Origin: Rhynochetos jubatus
Lineage: Eukaryota > Chordata > Aves > Eurypygiformes > Rhynochetidae
Length of the DNA: 64,000 bases
Direction: 5' to 3'
Assembly: GCA_027574665.1 (NCBI GenBank)
Contig: CM050648.1
Coordinates: 38,410,700 to 38,474,699 of the forward strand
Below are positions 1 to 10,600 of the stretch, in pieces (position 1 is the stretch's first letter; every line of letters starts with the position of its first letter). The notes under the pieces were generated by a model. The model was not told the DNA's origin, did no database searches, and saw only the letters and a list, made by a program, of their open reading frames with translations. A program made the position numbers and the translations under genes.

Positions 1-2619
1 TGTAATTGAAACAGTGTTTGTATCTCAGCTGGACAGAATACCTAACAGGTTCTGAATACAGGATAAAATCAGTGTCATATCTGATTAACTCAACAGAAAA
101 AAATAAAGCGGATTTAAAGAAGCATTTATTCTGAATGAGCCTATTCTTCCCCAAATACATTTAGCCCTGAAACAAAATGTAGACAGAGTCTTTTTAGGAA
201 ACACATTAATATAAACACATCTCTAATATTGTTATAGTATACAACTTTTAAAGTCTTGCATGATATTTATTCTTAAAGAGAATGAACAATAAAAACATAC
301 ATGTTGATGCTGTAAAAGTAGAATTTTTTTCTTAACCTGTGTAGGTGTGCATATGCATATATGAACTTTCATTTATGTGTATTGATCAAACTCGCTACAG
401 TGAAGCTACACAGGTAAGAGCAGTAACATGAGACAAGGGTTATGTCATGTCATCTACCATTTATTTCTGTGGCTTGACAGTTCCATTTTTTCCTGGCAGG
501 GTTGATGTTCACGTAGGCACCTTTAATTAGGATCAAAAATGGTTTGAAGATGTGTCCCAAAATATGCAGTTCACATTCACTTTGTCCTCCCTGTATCCAC
601 CAAGAGAAAGTCCTCATTACATTTCAGAACTATTCCAGCTAGAAGTGAATACTTGGAAAGATGCTGGCCATCAGCTCCAACTTCACAGGCTTTGGACTTA
701 GTTTGGGTGCGGCGTTGCCTTCATTACAACCATGGCTTAGACATGGGTGGCTGAGGTACTGAAGTCCTGCATTGCACTTCTAATCAGAAAGGAAACCAAG
801 TTTGTGCAATTACTTTTGTTCTTTTTACAGCGTTGCGGCCTTACAGGAAAGGAGCTGAATTTTTATGCTTCTCATGCCTTCCAGATGGTCTCCAGGATTA
901 GTTTCAATTTTTTCATTCTAGAAATTAATGGGAGGTCCATATTTTTGTGCAATCCAGCTAGATACTGAGATGATGAATCTCTGTAAGAAATGAAAGCTGA
1001 TTGAAGAGATGCAAATGTTAGAACCTTCAAATGATTTCAATCAAAATTGGACTTGCCATCATATGGGTACATGTTACTAAATTAACTGCAATTTTATCTA
1101 CTTGTATCTTTGTTGTAGTCATCTAGGCAGATGGAAGAACTGTCCATATGCAGCCTATATCATATACAAAATTAACAGGATATACTTTATTCTGATCTTG
1201 CACTTAACCCCTGAATGATCTAGTGCTATGTTTCTTATGAAACACTAAGTATAAAAACTGAATTTACTGCTTAATGCTTTTAGGTGACTGGATTTCACAG
1301 TACTTAGACTGGATAAAAATTCCAAAACTTTATCCCATATTGTTCTGTTACAGTGATAACACTGCAGCAAAATAGTGGTAGGCATATGGGTCTTAATTTT
1401 AAAAACAGTATTTTTGTTGATAATGCAATAACTTTCATCAAGCCAACAAATAATTTTCAAAGTTTTAATGTGTAAGCTTTCAAAAAGGACTTTTTCCTTT
1501 AAAATCTGTGCCTTTGACTTGAGATAGTGAAACTGCTGTAGTGTAAATTTCAAGATTACTTGCACTGACATCAACTTGAAACCTAGTCATTTTGTAAAAA
1601 AAGAAAGCTAGTGGTTTCAGGAAATGTTTATATTTCCATGTTACCTTCCCAGTTTCTGTAATTCGACTGTTATATTGTCCTCTTTAATGGCTTATATCAC
1701 CTGCGTTCGACTGCAAGGCTGTCACAAAAGCAGGGGGAAATCCGTTTATGCAGAGTAACAATGAAACAGACTTTAAACAAAAATTATTCTTTTTAACACA
1801 AATTCTAATGTGATTTTTTTACACAAATCCTATTTTCACAAAGTAAACAGAGATTAGAGAATCTAATTATGTTATTAGCGTCGCTTATAACTGCAGACCT
1901 ATTTGTTATGACGTTAGTGCTGAGCATGGTAAAAGCTGGAAGTAATTTCTCCTTCAAGAAATTGCATCTTGAAACAAGACAAACAGATGGCCATAGAGGA
2001 AACAGAGATGAAATGGAATGGCCTGCTCCATCATAGGTCAAAGATTTTCATCAAGGAGTGCTGGAACAAGGTCTTACTGAATGTCTTCAGTACCACCTTA
2101 AAAAAATCAGAAGTGCTGGTTTAGCTTATCTGGGGTTTTTTAAGACGTAGGATGCTGGTGCATGTAAGCTGCCGTGTACCATACGTTAGCTGTCTACTGT
2201 AGCCTCCTTAGAAACAGTATGTGGACCACCTAGGGTCTCCAGCAGCTGCAAAACCAGTCATCTAAATAAAGCTGAGGAACAGCCATGACCATAGTCAAGT
2301 GTGAACTGTCCTTTCGGACTGTTGCTTTCTGGTGAGTCCACGTTCTGTGATGTGGATTCCTGTGCTCAGTCTGCTCCATCCACCCTCACTTCCCTTCAGA
2401 GATGCTGAAATGGCCATTCCCATGGCTCTTCTTGTGGTATTTGATGCTCTGTGACCTCCCTGATACGAAGCATGAGATGTGTTGTAGGAGACACGAAACA
2501 ACAGTATGGGAAGCTGAATTGAAGTAATCCAGATGTGACTGCACGATGATGTTCAATGGTTAGATCAATACCTGTATGGTTAAGAAGACTTGGGAGGAAA
2601 CTGTGCAGTAGAACAGAAA
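1..2619. other. Unassigned AT-rich non-coding DNA
   Basis: I see no exon, RNA gene or recognisable transposon here. Open frames are all under about 110 codons, on both strands, without family resemblance. Composition is typical single-copy vertebrate intergenic or intronic DNA. Confidence 0.6.
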
Positions 2620-2790
2620 CAAATGCAAGACAGAGGATGAGTGATGAGTTTAGGGGGGAGGATGAGTGTGTTGGAGACTGAGAGGGGTGAAAAGGAAAAG
2701 AAGCGAGGGGAAGTCTGAGAAGAAGTGATAGAAAAAAGGGAGAAAAGAATCTCTTGTTTGTCTCTGCATAAAAATTTGTGCCTGAGGAAG
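2620..2790. repeat. Purine-rich low-complexity tract
   Basis: The plus strand is strongly enriched in G and A from about 2620 to 2790, with blocks such as GGGGGGAGGATGAG and GAAAAGGAAAAGAAG. The opposite strand is therefore pyrimidine-rich and codes a spurious Ser/Pro/Leu/Phe-rich open frame (2396-2911, minus). Such asymmetric tracts can adopt triplex structure, but that is inference. Confidence 0.6.
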
Positions 2791-2932
2791 AGCTCACTTG
2801 AATATTAGCAAAATAAAAACAATCAGGAAGGCTGACCAGGAAAACATTAAACTGGAGGCAAAGCAGTGAGGGAAGGGGCTTTTTGTTATTTTGGCAAAAG
2901 AATGGTCCCAAATTGCTGCATTCCCCACACCT

Positions 2933-2953
2933 CCCCCCCCCCCTTTTTTTTTT
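2933..2953. repeat. C11-T10 homopolymer junction
   Basis: Eleven C residues are followed directly by ten T residues. This is a low-complexity run, likely to vary in length between individuals and prone to sequencing error. Confidence 0.85.
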
Positions 2954-3039
2954 GTCCTGGCTAAAATCTGGTTTCCCAACTTCTCATTCTGTAAACTGGC
3001 ATAAGATTTACTTTCCCATCATGTTTATTGTATGTTGTT

Positions 3040-3400
3040 GCAGTACCACCCAAAGTCTCAAACAAGGTCAGGGCCTTTCTGGGAGAGAGGCTATGAAAAC
3101 AAAGATGATAAATTTTGTGTCCTGAAGCCTGTCTCAAAGGCTGTTACAAGCAGTGTGAAGACTCCCATTAATGTCAATGAGGGGTTAACATTTTAAATAT
3201 ACTAGAAAACTAAGTATGTGTCTGCATACCCCAATAACTTGTCATTAGGAGATGTAAATCCAGCTGTGAACATCAGAGTAGCGGAATTCTGAGGTAATTC
3301 ATCCCGATATGCAAGATCGAAGTCCTGGCCGCATTGGAGAAAGTGGGAGTAGGATTTTAGCCCTGCAGCTTCTGGGACAGGAATTGGCTCGAGTGTTTCT
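3040..3400. repeat. Possible very old amniote interspersed repeat
   Basis: Two short stretches recall widespread amniote fossils: AAGGTCAGGGCCT near 3065, and ACTCCCATTAATGTCAATG near 3161, which resembles the 'CATTGACTTCAATGGGAGT' type of motif. A third, GTCCTGGCCGCATTGG near 3322, has the same flavour. The resemblance is patchy and from memory of the motif style only, so family and boundaries are unknown. It could be chance. Confidence 0.25.
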
Positions 3401-3635
3401 AAATAGTTCTTGCTCTGTAGCAATCTGGTGCAACTACAGTGGTTAACTGCAAGGTGGTCCTACTGTAGAAGGCGGCCAGGTTTTGTTGGGTTGATCTTAA
3501 ATCACAAGCTATGTTTAATGTAAACAGAAGCAGCCTGGCAGGGCTGAAGAAAGTCAGGCTTAGGACTTATCACTAATTCCGTGGGTACTCCTTTTTCCAG
3601 TTGCCGAGTCCAGTTTGGCCCTGGTTTGATCCCCC

Positions 3636-4585
3636 AGAGAGATTAGAACAATTCGTGAGCACCTAGACAATAATCAGGTGATAAAAAACAGCCAGCATGA
3701 ATTTGTCAAGAACAAATTGTGTCAAACCAATCTCATTTCCTTCTTTGACAGGCGAACTGGCCTAGTGGATAACAGAGAAGTAGGAGATGTGATGTATCTT
3801 GACTTAAGTGAGGCTTTTGACACTGTCCAACATGACATTCTTATAAGCAAGCTTGAAAAATATGGCCTAGATGAAATTGCCATAAGTGGCTGAAAAGCAG
3901 CAGTTGAAAAAAGTGTTCTCAAAGAGAAGTTACTGGTGGTGCTCTTTCCAACTGCAGGAGCAGCTCACCCAGCATCGCTTGCTAGGATGCAGCAAGCAAA
4001 CTTCCAGGGAAAGTTCTCCTCTCTAACCAATCATTCAAAATGTTAATGAGAAAATACATCTTACTTTGTTATTTTACAGAGACAAAGGGGCAGGGGAGTG
4101 GGTTGCAACATTTTGGAGGAATTAATCAGTTCAGAAGGATCTGTGTAAATTAAGAGACTATGATGAAAATCAACCAGGTGAAATTCAGTAAAGAAGTGCA
4201 AAATACTGCCCTTGGAAAAGATAGGATAAATGCACAAAGACAAAATGCAGAAGTAATTGGAAGGCAGGAAAGTGTCTGGGGTTTTAGGAGATCACAAGTG
4301 AAATATAACTGACAAAGGACATGCTATTGCAAATAAAGCACCTCTTTTTTCGGGATTCTTTAACAGGAGTGTCATGTGTAAGACATGGGAAGTAATTATT
4401 TTGCACCATATGGTGCTGGTGAGGCCTCAGCTGGAGTATTGAATCCAGTTTTGGGGACTGAATATAAAGAAAGATGTAGATAAATTGGAAAGTTTCCAAA
4501 AGAAATCATGAGGAAATTAAGACTTTTAAAAGCATGATTTAAAAGGAAAGGTTGAAGGAGTTAGGTTTGCCTGGAGTATTTATTC
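3636..4585 (+). mobile_element. Ancient CR1-type LINE, 5'-truncated and internally decayed
   Basis: About 950 bases read collinearly with the end of a CR1 LINE in sense orientation. First comes a reverse-transcriptase segment (3678-3893). A decayed stretch follows. Next is the region encoding the end of ORF2, with TGAAATTCAGTAAAG near 4180, TGCCCTTGGAAAAGATAGG near 4206, and a 'GGAGATCACAAGTGAA' block near 4288. It ends with the conserved 3' part, GTGCTGGTGAGGCCTCAGC near 4414 and CTGGAGTATTGAATCCAG near 4433, then the GAAAGGTTGAAGGAGTTAGG block near 4546. Divergence is much higher than in the CR1 tails at 20-21 kb and 52 kb, and no octamer tail survives. This fits an old L3/turtle-like CR1 lineage rather than the young chicken-type subfamilies. 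The segment with the YADD-type active site is lost in the decay around 3895-4170. Subfamily assignment is inference. Confidence 0.85.
3678..3893 (+). pseudogene. CR1 reverse-transcriptase fragment (palm motif A region)
   Basis: A 71-codon open frame inside the ancient CR1. It matches the LINE reverse-transcriptase palm region: a 'HEFVKNKLCQTNLISFFD' type block is followed by VMYLDLSEAFDTV, the motif-A region whose first Asp is a catalytic metal ligand in the family, then HDILISKLEKYGLDE. The full CR1 ORF2 is roughly 900-1000 residues with an endonuclease domain upstream. Here everything upstream is missing, and a stop (TGA at 3891) ends the frame before the second catalytic Asp pair. It has no start context of its own, since the ATG at 3678 is simply an internal Met. 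It is a dead remnant, notable only because this short frame has stayed open. Confidence 0.85.
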
Positions 4586-4705
4586 TCCTTACGCCTTTTG
4601 TGCGGCAGGAAGGTCTCCTGAGGTCTCTGGGAGTCCTATATTTTTGTAGTCCTAACTGTAATACCAGCTATCTGAATGACATATTAACCTCAGTCACAAA
4701 TAGTT

Positions 4706-4757
4706 GATGTCATAGCAGAGGCATCTTTAGAGATGTCGTAGCAGAAGCATTGGAAGA
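4706..4757. repeat. Imperfect 26-bp tandem duplication
   Basis: Two consecutive 26-base units, each starting GATGTC(A/G)TAGCAGA(G/A)GCAT. They are well matched in their first 19 bases (two mismatches) and diverged in their last 7. A small local duplication with no evident function. Confidence 0.7.
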
Positions 4758-4759
4758 GA

Positions 4760-6989
4760 TCTGAAAGAGGAAGCAGAGACTTAGAGTGGCTTCAGAGCAT
4801 TTCTCTGTTCAAACACGGCAGTAAGGAAGATGAGGAAATAGAGAAACCAGCGTTTAAAACTGACATAGTTAGTAATGTGGAGAGACTTGATACACTATGA
4901 TTATTTTGTGTGTGACAACGTGGATTTAAGTATCAGCATTTTGACAGGTTGGTACCATCCTTCAACACTGCAGTTTCCTTCTGTAAAGTTTGCTTCACTA
5001 GAGATTTCTGTTTGGATCCAGAATATTTTTTTCCTGCATTAAAGTGCAATAGAGTGAGAACAATGTTTTTAGAAAGTAAAAACGTTTAAGAAGGAAATAA
5101 GTCCACATTTACAGTATTTGGTCAGATATTTCTTTCTTTGGTTTTTTATGTTTATTTTTCAGATCCAGGATACATCTGCTGAATGGTATCGTTTGGTTGC
5201 TGGCTCGTTTTCTGTTTCTCTGCCCTTCTTTAGAGCTGTATGACACATACTTACATAAACCTGTCAAAAAGTTCCCAGCATCTGTAGGATTCGGTCCCAC
5301 ATGCTCTGCTGAAAGGTAGAGGTGCAGTCAGCATGTCCAGATTAACTGTGGAGCAGCTCAGCTCGGTGGGCTAATGCAGTGCCAGGTACGGAGTGGTTCT
5401 TTGCTGCGCAAAGTTCATACGGTCACCAACGAAACAGTAATAGATCAGTAGATAATGAATCTTTGTAAGCTGCTAAGGAGGGAGTAATAAATACTACTCC
5501 TTTTTTTCCAAGAAGCCAAATCTTCCTTCATTGCCTCAGGAAGAGTTAGACTTTCCAATGTGGGTTGAGGGAGCTAGAGCTTCCCCAAAGTTGTAGGGAA
5601 TTGTGGAGCAAGTGGAAGTAGTCTTGTATCCTGTGAAGGGTAATACTGCCTAGACAGTCCAGCGTGTTCTTCACCCGTAGGTCAAGCTTTGTGGCTGGCG
5701 GAGCTGAGGAGCCACGGTCATGGCTATGCTTCTGCCTGTCCTTCACGTCCTTCTAGACCAAGGCATGGCACAGCAGTCTTCAGGGGAGCAGAGACCCTTG
5801 GCTTTGTTGTGCCACAAACCCCAGCTTCTCTGCCTTGGAGGCTGCTAATACCTGTGACTTGGGTAGAAATTTTATGATTGCCCATAGATAGGAGCAGAAT
5901 CTGTATCCCGTGCTTTTCCTAATACAATGCCTCAAAAGCATTCACGTTCACTTGAAAAAAACAAACAAGAAATACCTCTATCTCTTAGATATGCATATGT
6001 ACACACACACTAAATAAAATCAAATAAAGAAAAAAAGCAGGACCTGGTTTAATCCACAGCAAACGCCAGGCAGCTCCAAGTTAAACTTCCCATTCAATTA
6101 CTACTTCATTGCTTTTGTTTGTGGGTATTGGGGTATATGTGGTCTGTGAGATTACCCCGATTGTCATTTTTCATAGCGATGCGGCTATCCCACAGAAGGG
6201 ATTAAGCGTGAAGCTTCCTTTAGAGCTTGTACTTCGTAGTGTAACAGGGCACGGGGAAGTTGTTTTGCGTGTGTGCGAGGGGAGCTGCACGTGGGTGCGA
6301 ATTAATAGAGTTCTTAAATGTATTTTTAATTTTTATCTCCAAGCAATGCTCTATTATCAGCTAGATGATAAAATGTCTTGAATAGTTGACTCTAGGGCTT
6401 TCACTAAACTGCCCATGAATGCTGAAACCATCTGTTTTTCTGGACGTTTGTCAGGGTGAGTGTGGCAGAGGCAGCTGTTTGAAAAGGGACGCTTTGGATG
6501 ATGAACCAGCCCATTGTTTCTGAGCGATTCGCTTGCATTCAGAGGCTCTACCCAAGCGTACTATAGAGCAATCAAAATCAAACTATTGTTTGTCCCAATC
6601 ATATTGATCTGAAAAGAAGGTGGTGGGATGACCGCATTGTAGATGCAAATAGTTGTTTGGAGCAGCTGTATGCTGTATGTGTGTGTACCACAGTAGGAAG
6701 CCCACATGGAAGGTAGAGGGCTCCCTGCAGCCTGCTGGGGAAAGGGAAAAGATGATGCCAGCTTGAACTCCAGTCTACAGCAAAAAGGGAGGCTCCAGAC
6801 TGTTGGTATTGCTAGTAATTTGCTTTTTGCAGCAATGGTTGACATTAACCCTGTAGTGCCTTACTAATGAAAGTCAATTGTTTGAGGTTGGGGGCTTTTT
6901 TCTGCAAGCACGTGGCGAAAAGAGTTTATCAAGAAGATAATTACCTAAAGCTACTGCAGTGAAATATAGGAGCAATTGGATTGCTTGGA
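4760..6989. other. Unassigned non-coding DNA
   Basis: No exon, RNA gene or clear transposon is visible. A short CA run sits at about 6001-6010. Open frames reach only about 94 codons and have no recognisable domains. Confidence 0.55.
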
Positions 6990-7640
6990 TGTCAACCATC
7001 AATTTTCTCTTCTATAAAAATTAATTGCGTTTTTGTTGTTGTTTTCTATGCAGAATCATTCATGCACTGTTTAAAGTTTTCATAATTTATTTATGATGAT
7101 GAAAATATAGCAGCTGAATCGAAACATATTGTGGTGTTCGTTTCTGTGTTAAATATAGCTGTCTTATCTCTGCAGAAAGCAGGGGAAAAGATGATCTTTA
7201 GTGCATGTAATGAAGATTATAGCTTTTAGTTTAGAGTAACTGAGAAAGCTGCACTTCATCCATTAACATTTTAAGCTTTTTAGTTGTCCTTGTCACTTCA
7301 TTGCATGCATGCTAATATCTCCTCATATAAAATTTAATCTGTCGAACTAAATGAAGGAATTAGTATCTGAAAGACATCTTTCATTAAGCAATTAACGAAT
7401 CTTTCTAACAAATCTACAAAAGCATATGTGTTTATATTTAATAAGTATTTGTATGATCAGCCAATTTCAATACGTAGATACATCTTTTTTGTTTATATGT
7501 GATATTACAAAATCTAAACTTACAATTAAGGTGTAATTATGATTTAGAAAATCCATTGTAATTGTCAACAACTGTGGTTAGGGGACTGCTGTCTTTCAAA
7601 TTCATCACAGTCATGTAAAGTTTAATATCTGTTCCTTTGT
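6990..7640. promoter_or_regulatory. Candidate conserved non-coding element (AT-rich, homeodomain-like sites)
   Basis: An AT-rich stretch that is not simple repeat. It has many short homeodomain-type cores (for example TTAAGCAATTAACG near 7384), a palindromic GCATGCATGC at 7303-7312 followed by TAAT, and no transposon signature over about 650 bases. Developmental enhancers in vertebrate gene deserts often look like this. No alignment is available here, so conservation is inferred from texture only. Confidence 0.25.
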
Positions 7641-10600
7641 GTAAGAATCTTTTTTCCTGCCTCTTCGTGATTCATGGATGGAAACGATGAAGTAGTAAAG
7701 AATCTGCAGACGGAATACATTCAAGAATATGTCTTTTTAAAATTAACAATGATGTATATGTGCACGTAGGAGGGAAGCAAACAAGAAGAGGATGGCAGCC
7801 TGGATGAAAAGATGATCACCTGCGCCAGCTGCAACACGTTTCCTTTCACAGTCTTAGAGTAGCTTTTCACATGTATTCTCTTTACAGGCAGCTTGCTTCA
7901 TTTTAGGAAGGGACACCCCACCCTAACAAACTATTACTAATCCAGTGTCAGCTTCTGTGGAAAAAGTGAAAAGCTTAAGTAAAAATAGTGATATTGTGCC
8001 ATTATTAACTTTTTTGGGAGTCATTTTCTTAGCAGTATATATGAATGCTTCCTTCCTGGGCTTCCTTCTTGTCTGAATTACTTTATTCTTCAGAATGCTC
8101 TATCTGATGTATATATGTCGAGTCGCTGCAGCAGAATGAATTGTCAATTGACTGATAGATAACTCTTTAATATGGGGGGAAAAAAACCCTACTTGATTTC
8201 CTTGAATGTGGTGATGCGTCTGTATTACTGCTCTCTGATTTGGCCTGTTACAGATGTTTTTAAAATGCACTTGGATCATGCAGTTGTTTAGAGAAAAGGA
8301 CTATGGTAAAGCAGATGAGCAATAAATCATACGAGCTTCAAGTAATGGCTGCTTCTCTGAGTGAGGACCAAATTCTGGATTAAATGGTTTATTTTCAAGC
8401 ATTTACAGTGTATACAACAATTCTAAGCATTTCCCTCTACTAAATAATAAAGAGTAATATTCTTCACTACCCTTTGGAGTGCAGGTAGGTCCATGGCAAT
8501 TGGCAGGAAAACCCCACAGAGGAGAATTGGAGGTGTGTAGGAGGAATAAAACCCGCATGTACCTACAAATACTGCACCCACAATTCTCTTCCTGGGGATG
8601 AGAGTGAGCCCCATGGGAGAGATGTGAGTCGGGTCTGTTAATGAATTACAGGAAGGCATTTGGGTGTTAGAAAAATGCATTTGACCAGTAGAAAGACCTG
8701 TTTTTCATTCCAGGCATATGAAGCAATGTAAGACAGACAGTGTAGCGTGCTTGATTTGACTCATTTGCTTATCTTTTTCATTAGCAGTTTGGTACCTGAC
8801 TGTTGCAGAGCCAGTTCTCCAAGTGTTAAAATAACTCACCAGCTTGACAGCTATCATATATGTCTGGCAGTATTAACAAAGTGCAATCCTTGCCATAAAG
8901 TTTGAAGAAAATGTATCAGACACCTACTCGCTGGTTGCCAGAGGACCAAACCCCTGATCAGGAGAGAGACGGAGGGAGATGCTGCACCATCAGCGAAGTT
9001 CAGGGAGGAAGAGGAGCCAAGACACCTGCTATTTTCACCTCCTGGAAAGGGTGGGGTGGAGGGATCTTGGAAGTCTTTGTTCACGCTCGGGTACTTCTCT
9101 GTGGTGTCTGTGAAAGTCGGCTCAAAGTTTCACCCTTTGCCTCGGACTCAGGTTCATGTTTGTCTCATCTCGTGGTGGAGGCTCAAGGATGCTCTCAGCT
9201 GTGACCCATGCCCATCCTGAAAGGGCCCTGGCTGCCTCACACATAAGCGGCTTCCTTCTATCAATCTTTTGTTTGATCTCACACAGCTTTCTGGACATAG
9301 GTTTTTATTATGCATTTTTTGTATGCCTTCAGAGATCGATTGCAGTGCCTACTTCCAATGCTATTCAGTTTCACCAGATATTGGTGGCATGTAATTATTG
9401 TTTACTTAAATCTGGAGATTTTACTAAGTACAATTCCTGGGTCCACTTCACTTCAAATGGAATTACACAAGCAGGAGCTACAGAAATCGGTGTTTGGTTA
9501 CGGTCCTTCTGATGCAAAGCAGTATAAATGCAAAGATAGGCAGAAATCACTGCCTTGGAAAAATAACACATCACTAGTATATTGCACTTTAACCTTTTCC
9601 CATGACCAGTTTTGATCAGAAAAATTGTGGACATGCACTTGGGTATACGGCTGCGGTTTTACGCCGCAGTTATCTTGAGGGAATGATTTGCCCGCGGTCT
9701 CAGGCAGAATTAGACTCTACCTGGGTCAAGACAGTGTCCCCATGTCTGCTCTGCGTTTCCCCATGCGAACATGGTAGAAAAAAGTAGATGCAAACAGTAA
9801 TGCAGAATTATTAGTACTGCGTGTCTGTGTATTAACATCTAGCTGCTTTTTTATGAGGAAAATGATGAAAGACAGATCTTTAAATCCTAATGGAGACAGG
9901 GAAATACTGGTGTGAGATAAATAGTGTTGCTTTGGGGTGGGCACACAGAAATAAAGCCTGTTTTGCTCTGTTTCCTTCAGGATTTTAGTCAGCATAAAAA
10001 TGCATACATCTGAACCCACCTTTTTTCTTTCCATATTTTTTTGTTTTAACGCCTGTTGTTACAATCCCCTAAAAAGATTTTTTTAAAGCAGTCTCCTTTT
10101 CCTGGCGAAAATTTTCTTCCCAAAGAAGCGTTTTGACAACGATACTGATTAACATCCTTTCACAAGGTGAATAATATGTTAGGCGAAAATGTACTAGAGT
10201 TAGAGAATTTGGCACAAAATTGGAATAAGGACAAAATGTTGTCAGAATTGGGTGCTGGAAGCCATATGCTTCTTTTTTGAAGGTGGGTCACGTTTTTAGC
10301 TGTCAGATTGCTAAGAATCTTCACATCACCCATGGTCTTCAGGCAGAGACAGGTTTTCACCATGGGGGGAAGGCAGGCCTGCCTGCTACCCCCACTTTGG
10401 CACATGAATTTGAGACATGTATGACAAGGCAGCTAATTTATGAAGCCTAATTTGTGACGTGGAAGGACTTCTCTTATAAAGATTTTATTTCCAGTCTTCC
10501 TGTGACAAACTGTCATTTTACTTCAAGTTTCAGAACATGGGGAAGATTTGGTTTCTTGTTTTATGTCTTTCTCTAGAAGATTCATCTTGTGAAGTTAAGT

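Noticed and set aside
2396-2911. 171-codon minus-strand open frame, the longest in the window
   Set aside because: It is the complement of a purine-rich tract. The product is low-complexity Ser/Pro/Leu/Phe with no domain or splice context.
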